Assembly: GCA_023231265.1 (NCBI GenBank)
Contig: JALNVT010000005.1
Span: 1-32,449 of the forward strand
Direction: 5' to 3'
Source: Sphaerochaetaceae bacterium
Lineage (GTDB): Bacteria > Spirochaetota > Spirochaetia > Sphaerochaetales > Sphaerochaetaceae
Length of the DNA stretch: 32,449 nt
Numbering within the stretch: position 1 is the stretch's first letter; the number at the start of each line of letters is the position of its first letter. Positions 1 through 7,122 of this stretch are shown in pieces. The notes beneath the pieces are model-generated. The model was not told where the DNA came from and ran no database searches. It saw nothing but the letters and a program-made list of their open reading frames with translations. A program made the translations under genes and the position numbers.

Positions 1-1
1 C

Positions 2-1162
2 ATTCAAAGAGCTGATAACCGTTATGTTCTTCAGAACCCACAACCTGAAAGATTGACTCCAGAACAATTTGATGAAATATATGAATATCCCTACACTCGA
101 TTATCTCATCCAGATTATGATAAGGATGGAGGAATTCCTGCTTTAAAAGAAGTCCAATTCTCAATAACAAGTAACAGAGGTTGTCTTGGAGGATGTTCTT
201 TCTGTGCTATTACAGCACATCAAGGAAGAATGATTCAAATAAGAAGCAAAGAATCATTAGTTAGAGAAGCTACAGTATTATCAAAGATGAAAGAATTTAA
301 GGGCTACATTCATGATTTGGGTGGTCCAACAGCTAACTTCCAGGGAACAGCTTGTAAAAAACAACTTAAATATGGTCCTTGTGACGATAGACAGTGTCTA
401 TTTCCATCTCCATGTCCCAATCTATTGGATACACATGAGCATTATCTTGATATTCTTGATGCAGTTGCTGCTGTGCCAGGTGTTAAAAAAGTATTCATAC
501 GTTCAGGAATAAGATTTGATTACTTGATGGAAGTTGCTGATGAAAGAACAAGAGATAGATTCATGCGTCATTTGATTGATAAAAACGTATCAGGTCAGTT
601 GAAAGTAGCTCCAGAACATGTTGATCCTCAAGTTCTTGATATAATGGGAAAACCTAAAGTTGAGATATATTTAGATTTCTTGGATGAATATAAAAGGGTT
701 AACGATGATCTCGGATACAAGCAGTATACTGTTCCTTATTTCATCGCAGCTCATCCAGGATCAACACTTCAAAGTGCAATTAACTTAGCACTTCATGCAA
801 AATCTATTGGATTTGTACCAGATCAAGGACAAGAATATTATCCGACCCCAGGCACTGTTTCAACTTGCATGTATTATACCGGACTTGATCCAAGACCTGG
901 AAGAAACTTTGCAAAAGTATATATTCCTGAAGGAAGAGAGAGAAGATTACAAAGAGCTATATTACAATTTAACAAACCTGAAAATGCAGCAATGGTAAAA
1001 GAAGCACTGATTCAAGCAGGTCGTCCTGACTTAATAAGAGTCCTCAAACCAACTTTCAATAGAAACAATAGAAGAAGTTATGAGACACCTGTTAAAGAAG
1101 GCAGAAGGAATAACAGTAGTTCAAAATCAAAAAATAGAAATACAAACTATAGGAAAAAGTAA
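2..1162 (+). CDS. ygiQ: YgiQ-family radical SAM protein, 3' part (start outside window)
   Basis: The reading frame is open from base 2, and the residues before the first possible start (TTG at 53) read ADNRYVLQNP, which fits the family, so the true start lies upstream. Visible residues 61-68 hold the CxxxCxxC cluster (NRGCLGGCSFC) that binds the 4Fe-4S centre of radical SAM enzymes. Further conserved-looking stretches are HDLGGPTANF, KVAPEHV and YFIAAHPGS. The tail is basic and low in complexity (many K, R, N, S), as is common at the C-terminus of this family. The substrate of YgiQ proteins is not established. The gene ends just before an AT-only hairpin at 1166-1190 that may be a weak terminator. 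The family call is secure; the reaction is unknown. Confidence 0.9.
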   Translation: MQRADNRYVLQNPQPERLTPEQFDEIYEYPYTRLSHPDYDKDGGIPALKEVQFSITSNRGCLGGCSFCAITAHQGRMIQIRSKESLVREATVLSKMKEFKGYIHDLGGPTANFQGTACKKQLKYGPCDDRQCLFPSPCPNLLDTHEHYLDILDAVAAVPGVKKVFIRSGIRFDYLMEVADERTRDRFMRHLIDKNVSGQLKVAPEHVDPQVLDIMGKPKVEIYLDFLDEYKRVNDDLGYKQYTVPYFIAAHPGSTLQSAINLALHAKSIGFVPDQGQEYYPTPGTVSTCMYYTGLDPRPGRNFAKVYIPEGRERRLQRAILQFNKPENAAMVKEALIQAGRPDLIRVLKPTFNRNNRRSYETPVKEGRRNNSSSKSKNRNTNYRKK

Positions 1163-1165
1163 AAA

Positions 1166-1195
1166 CTTTAATAATTGAATTTTATTAAAGCTTTT
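1166..1195 (+). terminator. Possible weak terminator after ygiQ
   Basis: CTTTAATAA (1166-1174) and TTATTAAAG (1182-1190) pair perfectly across a 7-nt loop, and a short CTTTT follows. The stem has almost no G or C, so termination would be inefficient. Confidence 0.35.
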
Positions 1196-1197
1196 AA

Positions 1198-1226
1198 TTG
1201 ACACTATTCGACTATCTTGGTACAGT
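1198..1226 (+). promoter_or_regulatory. Sigma70-type promoter of ilvE
   Basis: A perfect -35 box TTGACA (1198-1203) is followed by a 17-bp spacer and TACAGT (1221-1226). It sits about 50 bp upstream of the ilvE start and immediately after the hairpin that ends ygiQ, so ilvE is probably transcribed on its own. Confidence 0.65.
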
Positions 1227-1279
1227 ATTTAGTAAATCAAATGCATAAATATACAAAATATGAATAGAGAGGGATATAT

Positions 1280-2302
1280 ATGAGCAAAGAAATTGATTGG
1301 GCAAATATTGGTTTTTCTTACCAACCCACAAGCAAAAGATTCGTTGCAGTTTACAAAGATGGTAAATGGAACGATGGGGAACTAACTGATGATCCAAACA
1401 TCGTCATTAATGAATGTGCTGGTGTCCTTCAATATGCACAGACCTGCTTTGAAGGATTAAAAGCAAAGACATCAAAAGATGGGAAGATTGTAACATTCAG
1501 ACCTGATTTGAATGCAAAACGTATGATTGATACATGCGAGCGATTATGTATTCCACCAATTCCTGAAGAATTATTTTTGAAAGCAGTAGATGAAGTTGTA
1601 AAAGCAAACGCAGATTTTGTACCACCTTACGGTACTGGTGCCTCATTATATTTGAGACCATTTATCTATGGTTCAGGTCCTGTAATTGGAGTAAAACCTT
1701 CACCAGAATATACCTTCAGATTGTTCGGAACACCTGTTGGATCATATTTCTCAGGTGGGTTGAAACCAATTAAATTGATGGTAAGTGATTTTGATAGAGC
1801 AGCTCCTTGTGGAACTGGTCATATTAAAGCTGGTTTGAACTATGCTATGAGTATGTATGCAGGACAGATGGCTCACAGCTTGGGTTATGATGAGAACATG
1901 TATCTTGATTCAAAGACACGTACTTTTGTTGAAGAAACAGGTGGTGCTAACTTCTTGTTCGTAACAAAAGATGGTACTATTGTAACTCCAAAAAGTGATA
2001 CAATTCTTCCATCAATAACACGTAGATCTTTGATTACTGTAGCACGTGATGTACTTGATATGAAAATTGAAGAGAGACCTGTTTCTTTTGAAGAAATTAA
2101 AGAATTTGCAGAATGTGGATTATGTGGAACAGCTGCTGTTATCAGTCCTGTTGGAATGGTTCATTCTGAAAAAGAAGATATCTACTTCCCTAATGGAATG
2201 GAAAATCCTGGTCCTATAACACAGAAGTTATATGATACATTGACAGGTATCCAGATGCAGGAAATAGAAGCTCCAGAAGGTTGGATAAGAGAATGTAAGT
2301 AG
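1280..2302 (+). CDS. ilvE: Branched-chain amino-acid aminotransferase
   Basis: This is a 340-residue PLP-dependent fold-type IV aminotransferase. It moves the amino group between glutamate and the 2-oxo acids of leucine, isoleucine and valine in the cytoplasm. The PLP lysine is K183 in GTGHIKAGLNYA. Other family landmarks are QTCFEGLKA near the N-terminus, LYLRPFIYGSG, and VEETGGANFLFV. The length matches the longer bacterial/eukaryotic-like BCAT group rather than the 300-residue E. coli type. The ATG is preceded by GAGAGGGA at a good distance. The gene has its own promoter and a strong terminator, and no other branched-chain genes adjoin it. Confidence 0.93.
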   Translation: MSKEIDWANIGFSYQPTSKRFVAVYKDGKWNDGELTDDPNIVINECAGVLQYAQTCFEGLKAKTSKDGKIVTFRPDLNAKRMIDTCERLCIPPIPEELFLKAVDEVVKANADFVPPYGTGASLYLRPFIYGSGPVIGVKPSPEYTFRLFGTPVGSYFSGGLKPIKLMVSDFDRAAPCGTGHIKAGLNYAMSMYAGQMAHSLGYDENMYLDSKTRTFVEETGGANFLFVTKDGTIVTPKSDTILPSITRRSLITVARDVLDMKIEERPVSFEEIKEFAECGLCGTAAVISPVGMVHSEKEDIYFPNGMENPGPITQKLYDTLTGIQMQEIEAPEGWIRECK

Positions 2303-2326
2303 TTTTTACTTATACATAATAATAAG

Positions 2327-2357
2327 AAAAGCACCTATTGATTTGGGTGCTTTTTTT
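2327..2357 (+). terminator. Rho-independent terminator of ilvE
   Basis: AAAAGCACC (2327-2335) pairs with GGTGCTTTT (2346-2354), with a 10-nt loop, and the T run continues to 2357. Confidence 0.85.
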
Positions 2358-2470
2358 ACATCCATTCAAATTTTAAATGTTTAGATATTATATCTATTTC
2401 AGTTTCTCGATAGTGACTCATTAAAACCATATTAGTTGTGCTTATTTATGTAATTGTTTTATCTCGAAGA

Positions 2471-2506
2471 TAAAAATCCTGGTCAGTAAATTGATACCGA
2501 CCAGGA
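2471..2506 (-). terminator. Rho-independent terminator of the purine permease gene
   Basis: On the minus strand the 8-bp perfect stem TCCTGGTC / GACCAGGA (plus 2499-2506 and 2477-2484) is followed by TTTTTATC. It lies about 40 bp past the permease stop codon. Confidence 0.8.
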
Positions 2507-2544
2507 CATGATTTTAAATATCAGTTAATACTTATTGATAAATA

Positions 2545-3852
2545 TTATAGAGCTGAAACTAAAATCTTGATTAAGAACAATACAGCAACAATGATAGTCA
2601 TTGGTGTGATATCTTCTTTCTTGCCACAGAATAATTTGATGATAACATAACTCAAAATACCGAACATGATACCATCAGAGATTGAATATGCACAAACCAT
2701 GAATAGGATACATAAGAAAGCAGGAACTGCTTCTGTAATATCTGTGAAGTCAATATCTGTTACAGGAGTGATCATAAGAGCACCAACGTAAACCAATGCA
2801 GCACCAGTAGCAGCTGATGGAATTGATTCAAAGATAGGACCTAAGAATAATGATACCAAGAATAAAACTGCAACAGTAATAGCAGTTAAACCTGTTCTAC
2901 CACCTTCAACAACACCTGCTGAAGATTCAACGAATGTTGTAACTGTTGATGTACCTAAGATAGCACCACAAGTAGTACCAATAGCATCAGCAAATAAAGC
3001 TTCTTTTACGTTAGGAATTTTTCCGTCTTCTTTAATCATTCCTGCTTTTGTAGCACAACCAATTAAAGTTCCAACTGTATCGAACATATCAACAAATAAG
3101 AATGTGAAACATACGATTACAAAGTCTAATGAAAGCATTTGGCTAGCTTGGAAAGATGTAGTGTTGAAGAAAGGGAAGAAGTAAGGAGCTGAAGGAGCAA
3201 ATGATCCACCAGCATAAGCTGTTACGCCTAGAGGAATTCCCAATACTGTAACAATCAACATACCAATTAAAATTGAGCCAGTTACTTTTTTATAACTTAA
3301 AACAGCAATTAAAACTAGACCGATGACAGCTAGTAGTGGAGCACCTTTGAACCAAGTTGGATTCAATACTACCAATGTAGCATCTGAATTAACTATGATA
3401 CCTGCATTCTGCAAACCAATAAAAGCTATGAATAATCCTATACCAGCGGAAATAGCTTTCTTCATGTTAGCAGGAATACTGTTTACGATTGCTTCACGAA
3501 CGTTTGTAGCTGTTAAGATGATGAAGATAATACCTTCAACAAATACAGCTGCTAAAGCAAATTCCCATGATTTACCCATTCCCAATACAACAGTGTAAGT
3601 TAGGAAAGCGTTAAGACCCATACCTGGAGCCAACGCAAAAGGTAAATTAGCTAATAAACCCATAACTAGAGTAGCGATTGCACCTGATAAAGCAGTAGCG
3701 GTGAACACTCTTCCAAAATCCATTCCTGTCGCAGACAAGATTCCTGGGTTAACTGCAAGTATATAAGCCATTGTTAAGAATGTTGTTACACCTGCTAAAA
3801 TTTCTGTACGTACACTTGATTTTCTTTCTGTAATTTTAAAGAATTTATCCAT
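2545..3852 (-). CDS. NCS2-family purine (adenine/guanine/hypoxanthine) permease
   Basis: This 435-residue polytopic membrane protein belongs to the AzgA/PbuG branch of the NCS2 transporters, which import purine bases by proton symport. Landmarks are the N-terminal TEILAGVTTFLTMAYILAVNP, then LPFALAPGMGLNAFLTY (a substrate-site region in this family), and TVTTFVESSAGVVEGGRTGL. Roughly 12-14 hydrophobic segments fill the chain. AAGGAG precedes the ATG at a good distance. It is divergent from adenine deaminase, which fits uptake of adenine followed by deamination to hypoxanthine. The exact base transported cannot be told from sequence alone. Confidence 0.9.
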   Translation of the reverse strand: MDKFFKITERKSSVRTEILAGVTTFLTMAYILAVNPGILSATGMDFGRVFTATALSGAIATLVMGLLANLPFALAPGMGLNAFLTYTVVLGMGKSWEFALAAVFVEGIIFIILTATNVREAIVNSIPANMKKAISAGIGLFIAFIGLQNAGIIVNSDATLVVLNPTWFKGAPLLAVIGLVLIAVLSYKKVTGSILIGMLIVTVLGIPLGVTAYAGGSFAPSAPYFFPFFNTTSFQASQMLSLDFVIVCFTFLFVDMFDTVGTLIGCATKAGMIKEDGKIPNVKEALFADAIGTTCGAILGTSTVTTFVESSAGVVEGGRTGLTAITVAVLFLVSLFLGPIFESIPSAATGAALVYVGALMITPVTDIDFTDITEAVPAFLCILFMVCAYSISDGIMFGILSYVIIKLFCGKKEDITPMTIIVAVLFLIKILVSAL

Positions 3853-3924
3853 AATGCACTCCTTATTAAATAGTGATTGATATTATTATAGTATCACTGA
3901 AAAAAGTATTAGTACAGAAAAATT

Positions 3925-3953
3925 TTGAAATTTGTTGCAATTTGTTGTATAAT
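3925..3953 (+). promoter_or_regulatory. Sigma70-type promoter of ade
   Basis: TTGAAA (3925-3930), a 17-bp spacer and a perfect TATAAT (3948-3953) form a strong consensus promoter. Transcription would start near 3960, giving ade a leader of about 190 nt. The spacer carries TTTGTTG twice. A TATAAT-like box for the opposite permease gene lies on the minus strand at about 3885-3890, so the two promoters are back to back within 70 bp. Confidence 0.75.
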
Positions 3954-3970
3954 AAGGAAATAAATTTTGG

Positions 3971-4118
3971 CTATTATTAGCTTAATAATAGAAAATTACT
4001 AAATCTTAAAATTATAAATTTAGTAATATCTATTTTTTATGAAGAAATATTGACTGCAACAGAAAAAAAAATAAAAAATTTTTCTTGATAGCTTAAAAAA
4101 GTAATGGTACTATTACTT
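3971..4118 (+). promoter_or_regulatory. Hairpin-rich leader of ade (possible attenuator and operator)
   Basis: Three inverted repeats occupy the leader. CTATTATT/AATAATAG lies at 3971-3991. ATTACTAAAT/ATTTAGTAAT lies at 3995-4027 and is followed by a T-rich tract with TTTTTT at 4030-4035. A near-palindrome at 4099-4118 has arms AAGTAAT/ATTACTT. The second hairpin plus T tract looks like a weak intrinsic terminator ahead of the gene. No known purine-riboswitch core was recognised. Confidence 0.4.
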
Positions 4119-4148
4119 AATGAAACATGTTGCAACAAGAGGGTAAAT

Positions 4149-5891
4149 ATGACGACAAAAGAGAATAAAGTACTTAACGCTATGGCATCAAAACGACAAC
4201 TAGCTGACATCTGTATAAGAAATGCTAAAGTAGTAGATGTTTTCAATGAAGAAGTATTTGAAAGTGACGTATTAATAAGTGGTAAATATATTGCAGGCTT
4301 TGCAGAAAAAGGAACCGGAAAAGCTCTAGAAATTGTGGATGTTGAAGGTAAATACATGATACCAGGATTGATAGATTCTCATGTACATATTGAATCATCT
4401 CATTGCTCTCCATCTGAATTTTCCAATCTATTGATTCCTAATGGAGTTACAACCGTTGTTGCCGACCCTCATGAAATATGCAATGTAACAGGACTTGCAG
4501 GCCTTGATTATATGCTGGAGGCAAGTAAAAGACTTCCTTTGAATGCATACTTTATGATTCCAAGTTGTGTTCCTGCAACTTCATTTGAACATTCAGGTGC
4601 CACTATATTAGCAGAAGACATTACAACAAGAATTGATAATGACAGAGTATTGGGTCTTGGAGAGATGATGGATTATCCAGGAGTTATAGCTGGCACTGAT
4701 ATGGTACATGATAAATTAGCTGTTGCACGCAATCACAATAAAATTGTAGATGGTCACTCTCCTAATATATATAATGAAGATCTTGATGCATATGCAGCCA
4801 GTGGAATCAAAACGGATCATGAATGTGCAACACCCCAAGAACTGAAAGATAGAATACGTCGAGGCATGTATGTGATGGTCAGACAGGGTACAGTCTGCGA
4901 AGATGAAGTCACTCTATTAAAAGGAGTGAATGATTCAAATTATCATAGATGTCTTTTCTGTACAGATGACAGACAAGCAAGTTCTTTATTGACGGAAGGA
5001 TCAATTAATAACAATGTAAGACTTGCTGTTAAAGAAGGACTGGACCCAATAAAGGCTCTTTGCATGGCTACCATCAACAGTGCAAACTGTTACAACCTAA
5101 AGAACATTGGAGGAATCGCTCCAGGTTACATAGCATCTTTCTCTATTACTGATAATCTTAAAGATTTTGTAATGGACCAGGTATTTGTGGAAGGACAGCT
5201 TGCAGCAAAGAATGGTAAGATGTTGAATCCAACAACACCAATGGAGTTGCCTGATGCAATAAAAGGCAGATGCAATGTTAAAAACTTCTCAAAAGATAGA
5301 CTTGCTATAAAACTAAAAGGCAACAGAGTGAGAACCATTGATATAATACCAGGTGGAGTTGTAACTTCAGCTGGAGAGGCCACAGTCAAAACTAAAAATG
5401 GTGAGTTTGTTTATGATCCATCTCAAGACATTGTTAAGATAGCTGTTGTTGAAAGACATAAGGCAACAGGAAATGTAGCTGTAGCATTAATTAGAGGATA
5501 TGGAATAAAAAGTGGAGCTATAGCAACTTCTGTTGCCCATGATTCTCATAATATAATAGTTTGTGGAACAAATGATGAAGACATGGCCACTGCAGTAGAG
5601 GAGCTCATAAGAATAGGTGGAGGAATGACTGTAGTGAAAGATAAAGAAGTACTTGGTTCTTTTGCACAACCCATTGCTGGTTTGATGAGCAACAAAAAAG
5701 CTACAGAAGTAACTGAGAGTACAGAGAGATTATCTGAGTTAGCTCACAATGAATTGAAGGTATCAAGAACAATTGACCCATTCATGACTCTCTGTTTCAT
5801 GTCATTGCCAGTAATTCCAGTTTATAAATTAACTGATATGGGACTATTTGATGTTCGTAAATTTGATTTTGTTCCAGTAGAATTGTCATAA
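4149..5891 (+). CDS. ade: Adenine deaminase
   Basis: This 580-residue amidohydrolase-fold enzyme converts adenine to hypoxanthine plus ammonia in purine salvage. The metal-binding HxH is H78-x-H80 in GLIDSHVHIES. Other family landmarks are VADPHEICNV, GLGEMMDYPGV, VDGHSPN, GIKTDHECAT and FCTDDRQ, and the C-terminal domain holds SVAHDSHNIIVCG. The start chosen has AAGAGGG directly upstream. An ATG at 4104 in the same frame has no ribosome site and lies inside a palindrome, so the 15 extra residues it would add are unlikely. The gene is divergent from a purine permease and ends at a strong terminator. Confidence 0.93.
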   Translation: MTTKENKVLNAMASKRQLADICIRNAKVVDVFNEEVFESDVLISGKYIAGFAEKGTGKALEIVDVEGKYMIPGLIDSHVHIESSHCSPSEFSNLLIPNGVTTVVADPHEICNVTGLAGLDYMLEASKRLPLNAYFMIPSCVPATSFEHSGATILAEDITTRIDNDRVLGLGEMMDYPGVIAGTDMVHDKLAVARNHNKIVDGHSPNIYNEDLDAYAASGIKTDHECATPQELKDRIRRGMYVMVRQGTVCEDEVTLLKGVNDSNYHRCLFCTDDRQASSLLTEGSINNNVRLAVKEGLDPIKALCMATINSANCYNLKNIGGIAPGYIASFSITDNLKDFVMDQVFVEGQLAAKNGKMLNPTTPMELPDAIKGRCNVKNFSKDRLAIKLKGNRVRTIDIIPGGVVTSAGEATVKTKNGEFVYDPSQDIVKIAVVERHKATGNVAVALIRGYGIKSGAIATSVAHDSHNIIVCGTNDEDMATAVEELIRIGGGMTVVKDKEVLGSFAQPIAGLMSNKKATEVTESTERLSELAHNELKVSRTIDPFMTLCFMSLPVIPVYKLTDMGLFDVRKFDFVPVELS

Positions 5892-5924
5892 AGTAGAATA
5901 AAAAATAATTATATCATTACAAGG

Positions 5925-5965
5925 ACAGTAGATATTAAAAACATCTACTGTTGTTTTTTGTTTTT
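5925..5965 (+). terminator. Rho-independent terminator of ade
   Basis: ACAGTAGAT (5925-5933) and ATCTACTGT (5943-5951) form a 9-bp stem followed by TGTTTTTTGTTTTT. Confidence 0.85.
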
Positions 5966-6573
5966 AATTCAAAATTACGATGCAATTTTGTGCTGCAACA
6001 TGATGATTGCAAAGAGTCTGATAACACAGATGAAGAAAATAAGTGATAAAATCCCATGGGTGATTTCATTGCTTGATTCTCCACTTGGTCAGTACTGCAC
6101 AACAGATATAACAACATTCATTCAGAATGAGAGAGAAATTGGAAGGCAATCAGTAAGACAATCACATCAATTCATGTAGGTGAGACAACAGATTATGTTG
6201 AGTATAAAATCTCAAAAGCTTTCTGTATTCAAAAAGTTGAAGATGAAACAAATTATTTTCTAAACGACAGACTCGTTTTGGATTTCTGATATGCGAAAAT
6301 CTGGTTGCCAATTTGAACGATAGTGATTTTGAAATATTGAAATATATTGGTCTCAATTACACATATTCTCAGATGGCAACTCAGATGAATATAAGTGAGA
6401 GCAATATAAAGTACAGAATGAAAAGATTGGAGAAAATTACAAAAACAGAAAGCAGAAAAGATCTATTGAATTTACTTATTAAGAATGTTCCAAAACTTGT
6501 TAATCCCAAAAGATATACAAAAGATATTAACAGAAGTTTGGGGGGTTACAATATTATATTAACAAGTTTATAG
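5958..6573 (+). pseudogene. Decayed PAS-like / LuxR-type HTH regulator in three frames
   Basis: Three coding-like pieces follow one another in different frames. The first, to about 6140, includes KIPWVISLLDSPLGQYCTT. The second, about 6140-6289, reads ISKTITSIHVGETTDYVEY and stops at TGA. The third, about 6280-6573, includes NDSDFEILKYIG and then the HTH helix-like YSQMATQMNISESNIKYRMK with the spacing of a LuxR-type helix-turn-helix. Read together they resemble one regulator of about 200 residues with an N-terminal sensor-like (PAS-like) part. No ribosome site precedes the first piece, which begins inside the ade terminator. Two single-base indels would restore one frame. The HTH call is fair; the PAS call is weak. 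Confidence 0.55.
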
Positions 6574-6651
6574 CTTAAAAATTAGTTAAAAGATATAATT
6601 GAATGATTTATGCTAATTTAAGGTCTTATAAGAAATTATAAAAAATAGTTC

Positions 6652-6680
6652 TTGCACTATTCCTGAAGCTGACGTATCAT
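6652..6680 (+). promoter_or_regulatory. Possible promoter of the structured RNA region
   Basis: TTGCAC (6652-6657), a 17-bp spacer and TATCAT (6675-6680) fit a sigma70 promoter and would start a transcript near 6687, just before the first strong hairpin. A second candidate, TATAAT near 6590, has no good -35 box. Confidence 0.4.
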
Positions 6681-6733
6681 ACTAATACGAGTTGGGATTA
6701 TGCTATATTTAGCATATCTTATTAATGGGCGCT

Positions 6734-6763
6734 TACCGCCGAGCCTAATTCAAGCGGCGGTTA
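6734..6763 (+). repeat. GC hairpin repeat, copy 1
   Basis: TACCGCCGAGCCTA (6734-6747) and CGGCGGTTA (6755-6763) form a 7-bp GC stem with a loop starting AGCCTA. The same two segments recur at 7000-7031 with only the loop centre changed. An outer stem, ATCTTAT/ATAAGAT, encloses this copy but not the other. Confidence 0.8.
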
Positions 6764-6999
6764 CCTTTTATAAGATTCAACTTGTAGTCTAAATTTTGGT
6801 AATTGTATTTTAATAATACAATGGTTATAGCAAGTTATGATTGTTATAACTTCGGGCTATCACCGTAGCTGGTTTCGATCAAACAAATAGCGGTGTTATT
6901 TGAAGGTCCATGTCCCGTATGACATGGTGGGTACTTGATTCAAGAAATACATTGAATCTCAGCACGCACAAAAAAGCGTGGAGTACGAAAAAAGGGTCC

Positions 7000-7031
7000 T
7001 ACCGCCGAGCCTATTATCAAATCGGCGGTTA
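7000..7031 (+). repeat. GC hairpin repeat, copy 2
   Basis: TACCGCCGAGCCTA (7000-7013) and CGGCGGTTA (7023-7031) repeat copy 1 exactly, with a loop two bases longer. The following TTATTTATAT could make this the 3' end of the RNA, though the T run is poor for a standard terminator. Confidence 0.8.
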
Positions 7032-7068
7032 TTTATATCCAAATAATAAATTCATTTTCTGCTATATC

Positions 7069-7099
7069 TTGACTTGAAAAGTAAATAGATAAATAGTAT
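7069..7099 (+). promoter_or_regulatory. Possible promoter of proA
   Basis: TTGACT (7069-7074) is followed by TAGTAT (7094-7099) at a long 19-bp spacing. The start of proA is 24 bp further on, with AAGGAG in front. Confidence 0.35.
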
Positions 7100-7122
7100 T
7101 TTTTATTGACAAGGAGCTATAG

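Larger units (their letters stand above)
6660..7033 (+). ncRNA. Candidate structured non-coding RNA of unknown class
   Basis: No open frame of note crosses this stretch, yet it is full of perfect stems and has GC-rich patches unlike its AT-rich flanks. In order: TATGCTA/TAGCATA (6699-6716); ATCTTAT/ATAAGAT (6716-6722 with 6770-6776) enclosing ACCGCCG/CGGCGGT (6735-6741 with 6755-6761); ATTGTATT/AATACAAT (6802-6822); ATAGC plus AAGTTAT / ATAACTT plus GCTAT (6827-6860); CACCG/CGGTG (6861-6895) enclosing GTTT/AAAC; CCATGTC/GACATGG (6908-6927). GTACT/AGTAC (6931-6986) then encloses GATTC/GAATC and CACGC/GCGTG as a three-way junction. The last is ACCGCCG/CGGCGGT (7001-7029). A-rich loops on the plus strand favour that strand as the RNA. 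It does not match the signatures I know for tmRNA, RNase P, SRP or 6S RNA. It could also be a long leader of proA, which starts 90 bp further on. Confidence 0.5.

Noticed and set aside
3853..4148. Purine riboswitch in front of the permease or ade
   Set aside because: The conserved core with its two kissing loops was not found on either strand; the hairpins present are AT-only.
6850..6900. GGTTTCGATC as a tRNA T-arm, hinting at a tRNA or tmRNA
   Set aside because: The bases around the 7-nt loop do not form a 5-bp T-stem. No acceptor stem, anticodon arm, CCA end or tag-peptide frame could be found.
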